A DNA stretch of 41,537 nt from Planctomycetaceae bacterium (GTDB lineage Bacteria > Planctomycetota > Planctomycetia > Pirellulales > Pirellulaceae), in contig SKKK01000173.1 of assembly GCA_007121535.1 (NCBI GenBank), forward strand, positions 1-41,537, in the 5' to 3' direction. The translations under genes and the position numbers were made by a program. Below are positions 25,001 through 33,304 of this stretch, in pieces (the stretch's first letter is position 1; every line of letters begins with the position of its first letter). The notes under the pieces are model-generated. The model searched no databases. It had not been told where the DNA came from and was given only the letters and a program-made list of their open reading frames with translations.

Positions 25001-25918
25001 TTGAAGCATGAACACCTCGTCATCCACCGGCGCCGCCGTGAACAAGGATTCTGCCTGGACTGGCTGCATCGACAACCATTCATCATCCGCCTGCTGTGCC
25101 TCGCCCAAAGCGAACGTCGCTTCGCGAGGCGTCTCGGGCGCGCGAAATTGCAGTCCGTAGTCGCGGATCCAAATATCGTTGGTGTCTTCGGTCAGGATCA
25201 GCGAATGCGTGACGCGCAGATACGGGCTGCCGGCCGTGAAATAGAACCAGGCCCTGGCTCGAGCTACCTGCTGGCCGTCGTCGGTGACGTACCAACCTTC
25301 CCGCCGCACCACGGTGCGGGTTGGTCCCTGTTTGACGATTTCGCTCACAACCTTGGCTGGCGCTCCGGCAACCCGCGCCAAACGGCCCCGGTTGTCGACC
25401 AGGTAGGCACCGTCGCCCGAGGCGGCCAGAAAAACCGTTTCCCCCATTCGTGCATTTTCGGGCAACAGCCGGTCCGCGACAAATTCGTAAACCGCCGCAC
25501 CCGTATCCATGGTCAATCCCCCGGCATCATCGCAATCGATACGAAGCGGTTGCGGCGGCACGCTCCGCGATACTCCGGATCCGAACTCGACGCGATAGGG
25601 CAATGCCGGGCTGGAATGAAAACCGACCAGCGCCCAACGGATGCTGCCATCGCGCCACGTGGCCGTCACATCAACCTGGGCGGGAATCTCTACGCCGTCG
25701 CTGCCGACGATGCGAATCTGCGAATCGTCGTGCAACTTGCCTTCGGGAAAGGGCAGACCACCGACCAACGGCCAAGGCTCATCCAGGCCCGAAACGTCGT
25801 GGATTCGAAGGTCAAAGCTGGTCGCCATCGCTGTACCCAGCCACCCTGTGGAACCTATCAGAGTCAGGAACAATCCCGTCATCCGAAAACCGCGTCTAAA
25901 ATCGCCTTTTCGCGACAT
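22019..25918 (-). CDS. Exo-rhamnogalacturonan-lyase-like secreted protein with LamG-like C-terminus
   Basis: ATG 25918 is preferred (AAGGAA 7 nt upstream; MSRKGDFRRGFRMTGLFLTL opens a signal peptide ending near AMA), giving 1299 residues. An upstream ATG at 25951 is in frame. The N-terminal domain (FDLRIHDVSGLDEPWPLVGG, LPFPEGKLHDDSQIRIVGSD, GVEIPAQVDVTATWRDGSIR) matches the RIFT-barrel start of PcRGLX/YetA-type proteins. The middle has a helical-barrel character (SGDRRYYDYATRFNRFAGDW; GGNTGHDIINWLLEYYLTGD). The last ~230 residues are a concanavalin/LamG-like domain (GTVEFWFRPNW; GQWYHLAFVW; DYAVYVDGQPV; IAQIRISDTVRY). It probably degrades a pectin-like or other acidic polysaccharide outside the cytoplasm. 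Substrate and catalytic residues are not established. It is the last gene of a three-gene operon. Confidence 0.75.
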   Translation of the reverse strand: MSRKGDFRRGFRMTGLFLTLIGSTGWLGTAMATSFDLRIHDVSGLDEPWPLVGGLPFPEGKLHDDSQIRIVGSDGVEIPAQVDVTATWRDGSIRWALVGFHSSPALPYRVEFGSGVSRSVPPQPLRIDCDDAGGLTMDTGAAVYEFVADRLLPENARMGETVFLAASGDGAYLVDNRGRLARVAGAPAKVVSEIVKQGPTRTVVRREGWYVTDDGQQVARARAWFYFTAGSPYLRVTHSLILTEDTNDIWIRDYGLQFRAPETPREATFALGEAQQADDEWLSMQPVQAESLFTAAPVDDEVFMLQDVFPHFLEREARAIVARGAPFESGLSDTDKRRQVSSDHRRLHETATVGDWADAVWQDHGLTVVMPWLAQRFPKEIAFGPEGTRVAFWSGRSGRELDFRPATLVQDYWQQWAERAPEGVESLKVAPSNAQGAARTHDVWLLPRGVDDDPKKIAARATAASQPPLVLAEPRWLTATEAVGWPMHPVDDQQFPEEEAVLSEFWDRLMASYEGLRRTGFIAWGDPPHIRGAGSAFFRVSGQVDYGLRRHVWGLFARSGDRRYYDYATRFNRFAGDWSIVHHATDEKFVGGFTTARPLDGFWSRPLYWGTHSALEPAGGNTGHDIINWLLEYYLTGDEYVMELTRMHGQAFKAHWEQTARSRERYDGIFMILRVLADLYAREWDEDFGQMARELARYVIDLDSPNGINDAIRFGSLYKVDRNLISLYFYYRATGDPLARQAFLQGIDYEYRFHRVSGAFDGQAYPSFLFSVAYRWTGDPNYLRVVNATVDEHRRWPGRVNITSQINPTMGLPAALGVLAEAQDPITAFPVARQYGTPPPSRILFRKPADRPVNMRLHLRLSDDGEEDAAATAVIASHASNANGKPVEHVQIEAEAMMRTAYAARNDPRRRHIALTVPAAEAPGLYTLEVPGAQLVDVLDTDSPQVSIYAPDGFRMQGARATDYFRVTEDVETLEILLGVPTQVRRPDGSVALEADAGKIGKQQIPAAGHAGVWRLNATQSGMVRLLNVEPLFSRSPQWLVTGAEVAPTPKFEPPSAEVAFVPGLGDRQALHVPGSTRLRFSRGDETAEGYAHFPGNEGTVEFWFRPNWSSGDLAYAMGSRFNDLFFLRAGSHDLQYRRGRVRATGPELASLNLWAHGRESNAGFTGRYWFKAGQWYHLAFVWRTVDGAAGDDGDYAVYVDGQPVRADDLGRGGVLHFWPGRVSGDDVFHRREAEESIAIGPLDGTIAQIRISDTVRYRSAFEPPEVLPDPDAHTRVQFSLDGHRTGEAAGGRKISLEP

Positions 25919-25952
25919 GCCTTGTTCCTTCTTCAAGTGTCTTTCTTTCATC

Positions 25953-26864
25953 CTAGCGGAACGAGCGGGCCAACAGCACGAGAGCAGAGTCCACCAGGCC
26001 GCCCAGCATATCGTAGGAACGAACGCGGCCCAAGGATGGCTGTATCGGTTCGAGCGAGGCGGGACGCGACGATGTCGCGGATCGAGATCTTTCTTCCGCC
26101 AAAGCGATACGACGACGCGCGTGATCGTCCGAACCGCTGAGTCGAGCCAGATCCTGCAGCACCTGTTCACGACCTCCGCTGCGTACCCAGATCATCAATT
26201 GGGACAGTTCGTCGGCGTCGAACCAGATGCCATGTTCGCCACACAGGTCGACGATCACTCCGCTGCTACGTCCCATGTTGCGTCGTACCATCAGTTTGCC
26301 ACAGACCACGCAAGCTCGGTAACGCGGGCCGGGCTGTTCGGTAATCGATGGAGCGCGACCTCGCGGGGCGTTACCGGAACGGACCTCCTGCCGATCCATC
26401 AGCGCGCCGAACGCCTCCAGCCCCAGCCAGAGACCACCGCACACCTGGCATTCCAAGACCGTGACTTGGTGACCGGTCAATCGGCGGCTGGTCAGCGATC
26501 GGCCTTCACCGCAGACGGGGCAGTGATGTACGGTGGGATCTCCGGCGATTTGTTCCGGCGCGATGGGCGTCGCGCAGTGATGGCAGAATCGAGCTTGATC
26601 GCTGACGCGGGCCAGACAATTGGGACAAACCGTGTGCAGATCCTGTTCGTGGATGGTGAAGTCCGCGCCGCAATGAGCGCAGGAACTCGCCCCGCTTCCG
26701 CGCGGAGCCCCACACGACGAGCATCGGACCACGGCGGCCGAGTGGCCTTGGGGCTGGCGTACGGTGATCTCCGAGCCGCAGTGGCAATGAAAACGTTTTC
26801 CAATTTGGTTGGCGCGAGCCCGGTACTGGCGCTGGCATTCCGGGCAGGCTACGATCAAACGCAT
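25953..26864 (-). CDS. Multi-zinc-ribbon protein with TFIIB-like fingers
   Basis: ATG 26864 (AAGGCGA upstream) gives 303 residues. Cysteine pairs occur throughout: CPEC ... CHC (7-29), CSSCG ... CAHCG, CPNC ... CHHC, then CPVCGEGRS ... LECQVCGGLWLGLEAF and CVVCGKLMVRR ... DLCGEHGIWFDADELSQL. The last two are zf-TFIIB-like units, recognisable by the C..C(G)(G)xWLdxxE/(I)WFDxxEL pattern. The C-terminal ~60 residues are basic and low in complexity. There is no signal peptide. The function is unknown; such proteins may bind nucleic acid or partner proteins. It lies 34 nt before the lyase-like gene and 34 nt after the isomerase gene, so it is part of that operon. Confidence 0.8.
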   Translation of the reverse strand: MRLIVACPECQRQYRARANQIGKRFHCHCGSEITVRQPQGHSAAVVRCSSCGAPRGSGASSCAHCGADFTIHEQDLHTVCPNCLARVSDQARFCHHCATPIAPEQIAGDPTVHHCPVCGEGRSLTSRRLTGHQVTVLECQVCGGLWLGLEAFGALMDRQEVRSGNAPRGRAPSITEQPGPRYRACVVCGKLMVRRNMGRSSGVIVDLCGEHGIWFDADELSQLMIWVRSGGREQVLQDLARLSGSDDHARRRIALAEERSRSATSSRPASLEPIQPSLGRVRSYDMLGGLVDSALVLLARSFR

Positions 26865-26898
26865 CGAATTCGCCTTGTCATTCGTTGGAAGTTTGCGA

Positions 26899-27846
26899 TC
26901 AAGAATCTGAAAACGCCCGCCGCAACAGGTCCAGGCTCTTGGGGATCGCCGTACGGTGGTCTTCCCGGCCTTCGTACTCCAGGGAAATGTAGCCCGAGTA
27001 CTCGTGTCGGCGCAACAGGTCGGCGATGCGGCTGTAATCCAGATCCAACGTATACCAAGTACCGCCGCCGAAATAGGTCTTGGCTTGCACCAACACGGCA
27101 TGGGCGGCGATTTGCTCCATTTGCTCGTACGGGTTTTCCAGGAAGTTCCCGGTATCCAGGGTGACTTGCAGCCAAGGTGAATCGATGGCCCGAACGATTC
27201 GCAAGACGCCCTCGGCGGTGCGCCCCAGTCCCCAATGGTTTTCGAGACCCAACATCACACCGCACTGTTCCGCACGTTTCAGGCATCGTTGCAGACTGTC
27301 GATCACCCATTGGAATCCGTCGTCGTCCGAGTAGCCTTCCAAGCGAGGTTCGATCCCTCGATTCTCCATCAATTCGTCGAAATCGTCGATCGTCCCCCAC
27401 CGTCCCGTGTTGACTCGCATCGTGGGGATTCCCATGGCATAGGCCAATTCGATGCAGTGCAACGTATGGTCGACGTTTTGCTGTCGCACGGCCGGGTCGG
27501 GTGAGACGAATCCCTGATGAATCGAGAATCCGCATAGATCCAGGCCGTTGAGAAAGGCGCGTCGCTTCAGGCTTTGCAGATAATGGTTCGTTTCGCTTTC
27601 CATCTGGCGATGCAGGATCTCGACGCCATCGAAACCAGCTTCCGCAGCGAGGTCGATGCACTGTTCGATCGACAGCTTGCTAGCCGCGTCGTATCGCCAG
27701 TACGAGTAGGTCGAGACAGCGATCCGATTCCGTCGGCTGGAAGTTGACGATTCGTTCGAGGAATCGGCGCCGGACTTGGCAGCCCCGAGTCCCGAGACAC
27801 CGGCTGCGGCTGTTCCCGTAAGGAATCGACGACGTGGTAAGCTCAT
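26899..27846 (-). CDS. Tat-exported sugar isomerase/epimerase (xylose-isomerase-like TIM barrel)
   Basis: This 315-residue protein begins MSLPRRRFLTGTAAAGVSGL, a twin-arginine signal. The TIM barrel of the AP-endonuclease-2/xylose isomerase-like family follows: AVSTYSYWRYDAASKLSIEQ, CIDLAAEAGFDGVEILHRQM, GIPTMRVNTGRWG. Metal-site candidates are GLENHWG (Glu), VTLDTGNFL (Asp) and the terminal SLEYEGRED (Glu). Members isomerise or epimerise sugars or polyols; the substrate cannot be told from sequence. It leads the operon with the zinc-ribbon and lyase-like genes, which suggests a role in carbohydrate breakdown outside the cytoplasm. Confidence 0.85.
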   Translation of the reverse strand: MSLPRRRFLTGTAAAGVSGLGAAKSGADSSNESSTSSRRNRIAVSTYSYWRYDAASKLSIEQCIDLAAEAGFDGVEILHRQMESETNHYLQSLKRRAFLNGLDLCGFSIHQGFVSPDPAVRQQNVDHTLHCIELAYAMGIPTMRVNTGRWGTIDDFDELMENRGIEPRLEGYSDDDGFQWVIDSLQRCLKRAEQCGVMLGLENHWGLGRTAEGVLRIVRAIDSPWLQVTLDTGNFLENPYEQMEQIAAHAVLVQAKTYFGGGTWYTLDLDYSRIADLLRRHEYSGYISLEYEGREDHRTAIPKSLDLLRRAFSDS

Positions 27847-27907
27847 GAAACACTCGATTCAATAAAACGAAGACGTTTGTCGAATAGGATAATCCCGCAC
27901 AGTCGTC

Positions 27908-27937
27908 ATTCTACGCGAAGATTCTGACATGAGTAAA
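27908..27937 (-). promoter_or_regulatory. Possible promoter of the isomerase operon
   Basis: On the minus strand TTTACT (27937-27932) and TAGAAT (27913-27908) are separated by 18 nt, about 60 nt before the ATG at 27846. This is a sigma-70-like pair judged by eye only. Confidence 0.4.
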
Positions 27938-28045
27938 CCAGCGTGAACAAAATCGGCCGTCAGACAACTCGCACGATTCTGTGAAGACCGTCTCCGTTGT
28001 AAGCACAACCCGTTCGTCCGAGGCTCCGTTCACGGCGGCGAAAGC

Positions 28046-28390
28046 TCACCAGAAAACAGCCAGCCAGATGGTCTCTTGATCGGGGTCGGTCGCGACGACC
28101 TTGTGTTGGTCGCGGGCCGGAATGTACAGGTAGTCGCCCGGGCTCAAGGTGATTTCCCGGCCATCGGCGAACAGCAGGACGCCGGACCCTTGCAAGACGA
28201 GAATCCATTCATGCTGCGTTTGATCCCACCAACCTTCTGCGGGCGAGGTGTGGCCTCGCGATACGATGCGCTCCACGCGCACTCCGGCCTTGTTCAGGAT
28301 CGTCTGAAAACACTCTTCGCCAAGGTCGCTCGGCAGATCTGCGAAAAGATTGCCGTCCGGCGGAGTCGGATTGGGGGAGGTTGGCGTCAT
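28046..28390 (-). CDS. Cupin-domain protein
   Basis: This 114-residue single-domain cupin carries motif 1 around WWDQTQHEWILVLQGSGVLL (a QTQHEW histidine/glutamate set) and motif 2 around LSPGDYLYIPARDQHKVVAT. This leaves two His and a Glu as likely metal ligands. The N-terminus is proline-rich. The usual N-terminal histidine pattern is partly altered, so the metal and reaction cannot be predicted. It sits alone on the minus strand, diverging from the lipoprotein gene; the start codons are about 180 nt apart. Confidence 0.85.
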   Translation of the reverse strand: MTPTSPNPTPPDGNLFADLPSDLGEECFQTILNKAGVRVERIVSRGHTSPAEGWWDQTQHEWILVLQGSGVLLFADGREITLSPGDYLYIPARDQHKVVATDPDQETIWLAVFW

Positions 28391-28568
28391 GGTCGTAGGG
28401 TGGTTTGCAGCAAGCCGCCCGGGCGCAAAGAACCGGCAAACGGAATCACGTGGAGCATTCTGGCGAATGCAGTCACGCGCCTGGACGACTACTCAAGAGT
28501 CGCTTAAATTGTAGATTGACGTGGGAAGTCGCCGCAAGGGCTTTCAATATTCGGAGCTTGAAATCGAG

Positions 28569-29528
28569 ATGACGAGCTTTGCTCAGTGGTCTGTCGCTTG
28601 TTGTGTCGCGGTGTCCTTTGCCGTGTTGGGCGGTTGTGGTTCACCATCGCAACCCGCTCGACCGTCCGCTGGTGGCGATGCGTCGCGGCCGGTCATCTAT
28701 ACGGTGAACTACCCATTGGCTTATTTTGCCGAACGGATCGGAGGCGACCACGTGCGGGTGGTTTTTCCGGCACCTGTCGGTGTGGACCCGGCCTTCTGGC
28801 GGCCCGAGGGGGAAGTGATCCGCGATTACCAGACAGCCGACCTGATCCTGCTGAACGGCGCCTCGTTCGCACAATGGGCCGAACACATGGCGTTGCCGCG
28901 TCGCCGAGTGGTCGTCACATCGCGGGCATTTGCAGATCAATACATCGAAATCGAGGATCGGGTGGTTCACCAGCACGGTCCGCACGGCGAACACGCTCAC
29001 GAAGGTTTCGCCTTTACCACGTGGCTGGACCCCCAATTGGCGTTGCAGCAGGCTCAAGTCATTTTCGAGGAATTGATCGACCGTTGGCCCGAGCATTCGG
29101 CCGCTTTCCGTGCCGGCTGGGAAGCCTTGCAAGATGACTGGAGGGAATTGGACGAACAATTGACGGCCATCAATGCCGCCGATCAAGATCAACCGCTGCT
29201 TGCCTCCCACCCGGTTTATCAGTATTTGGAGCAGCGTGGTGGATGGAATCTGGTCAGTCTGCACTGGGAGCCTGACGAAATGCCCGAGGACGAAAAGTGG
29301 GAGGATTTGCGGCAGATCTTGGAGGATCACCCGGCCGCTTGGATGATTTGGGAAGCCGAGCCACTGGCCGAGAGCCGGCAGCGATTGGCGGACAAGGGCA
29401 TCGACAGCGTCGTGTTCGATCCGTGCAGCAACGTTCCCGTGTCGGGTGATCTGTTATCGACCATGCAGAATAATTTCAAGCAACTGCAAAGGGTCATGGA
29501 TGCTGAACCATTGAGTTCTGCCCCGTGA
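28569..29528 (+). CDS. ZnuA-like metal-binding lipoprotein with altered ligands
   Basis: ATG 28569 gives 319 residues starting with a lipoprotein signal (lipobox VLGGC, Cys 23). The fold is that of cluster A-I substrate-binding proteins for Zn/Mn: VIYTVNYPLAYFAERIGGDH, a DLILLNGASFAQW segment, a His-rich loop HQHGPHGEHAHEG (134-146), TTWLDPQLALQQA, LLASHPVYQYLEQRGGWNLV, and the ending VFDPCSNV. Two canonical ligand positions are changed: DPAFWRP replaces the DPHxYxP-type histidine motif, and TTWLDP replaces HxWLDP. The His-rich loop and the His of SHPVYQYL remain. It may bind metal differently or act as a chaperone. No ZnuB/ZnuC genes are adjacent. Confidence 0.75.
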   Translation: MTSFAQWSVACCVAVSFAVLGGCGSPSQPARPSAGGDASRPVIYTVNYPLAYFAERIGGDHVRVVFPAPVGVDPAFWRPEGEVIRDYQTADLILLNGASFAQWAEHMALPRRRVVVTSRAFADQYIEIEDRVVHQHGPHGEHAHEGFAFTTWLDPQLALQQAQVIFEELIDRWPEHSAAFRAGWEALQDDWRELDEQLTAINAADQDQPLLASHPVYQYLEQRGGWNLVSLHWEPDEMPEDEKWEDLRQILEDHPAAWMIWEAEPLAESRQRLADKGIDSVVFDPCSNVPVSGDLLSTMQNNFKQLQRVMDAEPLSSAP

Positions 29529-29603
29529 TCGACACATGATGCTCATGAACTTTTATCCTCTCAAACGTTCCCTTTTTCCCTACTGATCGATAAAGAGGAA
29601 AGC

Positions 29604-31475
29604 ATGATTCCAAAACCAGCGTTTCCCCATTCCGGGATCATTCGACGATTCGGCTTGAGTCTGTTTCTGTGCCTGGTTGTCAGCGGAACCACCGCCGTGG
29701 CCGAGGAAGTCGCGTCGGCAATGGCTCGCGTCGCCGACGACATCCGTTACCTAGCCTCGGAGGAGTTGGAAGGTCGAGGCCCCGGTACGCAGGGCAGGCA
29801 GTTGGCGGCGGAGTACATTCGCGACGAGTTTCAGCAGATCGGTTTGAAGAGCGGTGTCGAGGACGGCTCGTATTTTCAGCCGTTCGAGATGCCTCTGGAC
29901 ACCGAGGTCATCGAAGACCAGACGCGGCTGGTCCTGCATTCGCCCGACCAGCAGGCTTTTCCCTTGGAAATGGGCAAGGACTTTCAACCTTTGGCCGCCG
30001 GAGGCGGCGGCCAGGCCAGTGCTGCGATCGTTTTCGCCGGGTACGGGATCTCGGCACCGGACCTGCAGTACGACGACTATGCGGATATCGACGTGGAGGG
30101 AAAGATCGTCTTGGTCATCCGTCGCGAACCCCAGCAGGATGATGAAGATAGCGTCTTCGATGGCAAGCGAACGACAACGCATTCGTTGATCCGCACCAAG
30201 CTGAATGTCGCAAAAGAGCAGAAGGCGGCGGGGGTGTTGTTCGTCAACGATCCTTTCAGCGTCAAGCAGGACGGGAAGGACCAGTTGACCAATCCCGCGG
30301 GTTTCGGGACGCGTAACGCCGAGATCCCGTTCGCCCACGTCTCGCAGGCATGGGTGAATCAGATCCTCCAGCAGACGCCGATCCGGGCGGCTGATGGGCG
30401 TTCTTTCTCGGATCTGTCGGAGGTCGAAGCGGAAATCGATCGGACCGGAAAACCGATTTCGCAATCGCTCGAGGGCTGGTCAGCCGACATGCAAGCGGCC
30501 TTTGAAGTTCGGCCGGTACCCTTGGCCAACGTGATCGGAGTGCTCGAGGGGTCGGGGCCGTTGGCAGACGAGACCATCGTGCTGGGCGCTCACTACGACC
30601 ATCTGGGGTTTGGTGGATACGGCTCGCGTCGGCCCAACGAACGAGCCGTGCATTACGGCGCCGACGACAACGCCTCCGGTACGGCAGCGATCATCGAACT
30701 GGCTCGACGCTTCGCAGCAATGCCAGTACCGCCAGCACGCCGCTTGGTGTTCATCGCGTTCGACGGCGAAGAGCGAGGTCTACTGGGCAGCCGCCATTAC
30801 GTGGATAACCCAACTTTTCCTCTCGCAGATACCATCGCCATGCTGAACTATGATATGGTCGGCCGGATGAGCGATGGGGTGCTGACGGCGATGGGCAGCG
30901 GATCGGCCGCCGAATTCGCGAGATTGCTGGATCAAGCGGCTGACTCCAGCGGGGTAAACGTGCGGCAATCGACTCGCATGACCCGGAACAGCGACCATTT
31001 CCCCTTCTTCCAGCAGAACATTCCCACCTTGCACTTTTTTACCGGCCTCCATGATGATTACCACACGCCCGAGGATACGTTCGACAGGATCAACATGGAC
31101 GGAGTGATGCAGACCATCGACGTTTCGGAGCGGCTGTTGACTGCGATTCTGGAGATGCCACAGCGACTCAGTTTCGTCGAGACGCAGCCGAAGCCTCGTT
31201 CGAAACGCGGCGTCGCCTACTTGGGCATCACGCCGGATTACTCGGGCGGAACCGAGGGGTTGCGAGTGGTTTCGGTCGCTGACGATTCGCCAGCCAAAAG
31301 GGGAGGGTTGGAGGCCGGAGATATTATTACGCAATTTGGCGGAAATCCGATCGAGGACATCACTGCCCTGACCGCCGGATTGCGTGAACACCGGTCGGGC
31401 GATACTGTCGAGATCACTGTACACCGAGACGGACAGACGGTATCATGTTCCGTCACACTCGGCGATGCCCCTTGA
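29604..31475 (+). CDS. Secreted M28-family metallopeptidase with PDZ domain
   Basis: This 623-residue protein starts after AGAGGAAAG with a signal peptide (FGLSLFLCLVVSGTTAVAEE). A PA-type insert (about 110-275, IVFAGYGISAPDLQYDDYAD) precedes the zinc aminopeptidase core. Ligand motifs are present: GAHYDHLGFGG, YGADDNASGTAAIIELARRF, FIAFDGEERGLLGSRHYV, LNYDMVGRMSDG and TGLHDDYHTPEDTFDRIN. A C-terminal PDZ domain (about 535-620, GVAYLGITPDYSGGTEGLRV, DSPAKRGGLEAGDIITQFGG) follows. It would remove N-terminal residues from peptides in the periplasm using two zinc ions. It follows the ZnuA-like gene by 75 nt. Confidence 0.93.
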   Translation: MIPKPAFPHSGIIRRFGLSLFLCLVVSGTTAVAEEVASAMARVADDIRYLASEELEGRGPGTQGRQLAAEYIRDEFQQIGLKSGVEDGSYFQPFEMPLDTEVIEDQTRLVLHSPDQQAFPLEMGKDFQPLAAGGGGQASAAIVFAGYGISAPDLQYDDYADIDVEGKIVLVIRREPQQDDEDSVFDGKRTTTHSLIRTKLNVAKEQKAAGVLFVNDPFSVKQDGKDQLTNPAGFGTRNAEIPFAHVSQAWVNQILQQTPIRAADGRSFSDLSEVEAEIDRTGKPISQSLEGWSADMQAAFEVRPVPLANVIGVLEGSGPLADETIVLGAHYDHLGFGGYGSRRPNERAVHYGADDNASGTAAIIELARRFAAMPVPPARRLVFIAFDGEERGLLGSRHYVDNPTFPLADTIAMLNYDMVGRMSDGVLTAMGSGSAAEFARLLDQAADSSGVNVRQSTRMTRNSDHFPFFQQNIPTLHFFTGLHDDYHTPEDTFDRINMDGVMQTIDVSERLLTAILEMPQRLSFVETQPKPRSKRGVAYLGITPDYSGGTEGLRVVSVADDSPAKRGGLEAGDIITQFGGNPIEDITALTAGLREHRSGDTVEITVHRDGQTVSCSVTLGDAP

Positions 31476-31596
31476 TCGCAACGGGCCAGGAACGCTGAGT
31501 ATGAAGTATTGCTGGCGATCCGGACAACCATAAGTGCCGGATCTTCTCGGCAATGTGTGACCGGCCGATCCTGACGTTCCGCTAGCAGAAAGGGCA

Positions 31597-32520
31597 ATGA
31601 GTATGAAGCGACGTGAATTCCTGTGGACCGGTGCCGCCGTGGTAGGGAGTGCATGGGCAGATCGGGCGGTACAGGGGCATCCACACGTCGCAGTTGACAA
31701 GCAGCACCCGTTTCGCTTGAAATACGCGCCGCATTTCGGCATGTTCAAGCATTCGGCCGGCGATGACTTGATCGATCAGTTAAGGTTTGCCGCTGAGCGA
31801 GGTTTTCGGGCTTGGGAGGACACGGGACTGACGAACCGCCCGCAGAAAGTTCAAGACCAAATCGTCAACGCCATGCGGGATGATGGGCTGGAAATGGGCG
31901 CCTTGGTCGCCATCGAATCCTATCAGGATGCGACGTTTGCGGGCAAGAGTCGCCCTCGTCGGGAACAAGTGCTTGACGGACTTCGAGAGAGCATCGAGTT
32001 GGCTCAGCGAGTCGGCGCCAAGTGGTTGACAGTCGTTCCGGGGACTCGCGACGACTGCTGTTCCCTGGCAACTCAAACCGGTCATTGTATGGAACTGCTC
32101 GACCGATGCTGTGATCTGGTGGAACCTGCGGGTCTGGTGATGGTGCTGGAGCCGATCAGCGGTCAAGCCGGCCACAGCGGCTGTTTGTTGCAGTCCGTCG
32201 AACAGGCTTATCGGTTGTGCCGGACGTTGGGGCGTCCCGGCTGCAAGATCCTGTTGGACCTCGGGCGCCAGCGTTTGTCTGCAGAGAAACTGGTCGGATT
32301 GCTCGATGCGACTTGGCCGGAAATCGCCTATATCCAAAGCGGCGACAGTCCCGGACGGCGGGAGCCTGGAACGGGGCACATCGATTATCGCCGGGTTTTT
32401 CAACATCTCTTTCGAAAGGGATACGACGGGATCGTGGGCATGAAGCATGGCAACTCGCTGCCGGGTGTCCAAGGCGAGCGTGCCGTTCTCCGGGCCTACG
32501 CCGACATCGATCCTTGTTAA
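31597..32520 (+). CDS. Hydroxypyruvate-isomerase-like TIM-barrel protein, Tat-exported
   Basis: This 307-residue protein carries a twin-arginine signal ([20 protein letters not shown]). ATG 31603 two codons later is an equally possible start. The barrel sequence [70 protein letters not shown] and the ending [13 protein letters not shown] follow the Hyi subgroup of xylose-isomerase-like proteins. The Glu of LEP, Asp of LLDLG and nearby His are candidate metal ligands. The usual LDxYH-type motif is LDLGRQ here. The stop lies 4 nt before the ABC ATPase start, so translation is coupled. Confidence 0.8.
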   Translation: MSMKRREFLWTGAAVVGSAWADRAVQGHPHVAVDKQHPFRLKYAPHFGMFKHSAGDDLIDQLRFAAERGFRAWEDTGLTNRPQKVQDQIVNAMRDDGLEMGALVAIESYQDATFAGKSRPRREQVLDGLRESIELAQRVGAKWLTVVPGTRDDCCSLATQTGHCMELLDRCCDLVEPAGLVMVLEPISGQAGHSGCLLQSVEQAYRLCRTLGRPGCKILLDLGRQRLSAEKLVGLLDATWPEIAYIQSGDSPGRREPGTGHIDYRRVFQHLFRKGYDGIVGMKHGNSLPGVQGERAVLRAYADIDPC

Positions 32521-32524
32521 GGTT

Positions 32525-33283
32525 ATGATCCGGGTCCACGAATTGACAAAGCGTTTCTTCGCTGATGGCCGCGAGATCGTGGCGGTGGACCGGCTTTCCT
32601 TCGAAATCCAACCCGGGGAGGTCTACGGGTTGCTAGGTCCGAACGGAGCTGGCAAGACCACCTCGATTCGCATGATTGTCGGGCTATTGCGGCCCGATAG
32701 CGGCCATGCGGAAGTGGCCGGTTGTCGGACGGTGGAAGCACCGGACGACGTGAAGGCAAAAATCGGAATGGTTTCGGCCAGCGACGGGCTCTATCCCTGG
32801 TTGACCGTCCGCGAAATGCTGATGTTCTTTGCCGATTTGTACGGCGTGCCGTTGCGAGCGGCCGAGGCGAAGTTAGGGCAACTGAGCGAGTTATTACAAT
32901 TCAATCATCTGCTGGGACGCCGTTGCCTGCGGCTGAGCACCGGACAGAAGCAGCGCGTGACGTTGGCTCGAGCCTTGATGCACGATCCACCCGTCATGCT
33001 GCTGGACGAACCGACTCGCGGGCTGGATGTGATCGGCACCCACGTCGTCTTCGATTACATCGGCCATCTTCGCGAGCAGGGGAAGAGCGTGATCGTTTCC
33101 ACTCACCGGCTGGATGAAGCCGAACGCTTGTGCGATCGGTTCGGTTTATTGCATCAGGGGCGTCTGTTGCATGAGGGAACTCTGACTGAACTGCAGCAGA
33201 TGACCGGATGTCGCAGTCTGATCGATATGTTCACTCTCTTGCTTCGCAGCGACGCGACGATTACCCCGTCGCCGGTCTGTTGA
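32525..33283 (+). CDS. ABC transporter ATP-binding protein (NatA-like)
   Basis: This 252-residue ATPase has Walker [10 protein letters not shown] (38-46), the Q-loop replaced by [10 protein letters not shown] (81-90), signature LSTGQ (137-141), Walker B VMLLDE (157-162), D-loop and switch histidine [13 protein letters not shown]. The Q-loop Ser where Gln/Glu is common is also seen in the NatA group. The closest group by architecture and partner is NatA, energising an ABC-2-type exporter. ATG 32525 follows AAGG. It is followed 21 nt later by its presumed permease. Confidence 0.92.
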   Translation: MIRVHELTKRFFADGREIVAVDRLSFEIQPGEVYGLLGPNGAGKTTSIRMIVGLLRPDSGHAEVAGCRTVEAPDDVKAKIGMVSASDGLYPWLTVREMLMFFADLYGVPLRAAEAKLGQLSELLQFNHLLGRRCLRLSTGQKQRVTLARALMHDPPVMLLDEPTRGLDVIGTHVVFDYIGHLREQGKSVIVSTHRLDEAERLCDRFGLLHQGRLLHEGTLTELQQMTGCRSLIDMFTLLLRSDATITPSPVC

Positions 33284-33304
33284 TGAACCGATGGATTTTC
33301 TGCC

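Noticed and set aside
32447-32525. Upstream extension of the ABC ATPase frame
   Set aside because: The extension overlaps the end of the isomerase gene in another frame and has no ABC resemblance; ATG 32525 with AAGG upstream is the natural start.
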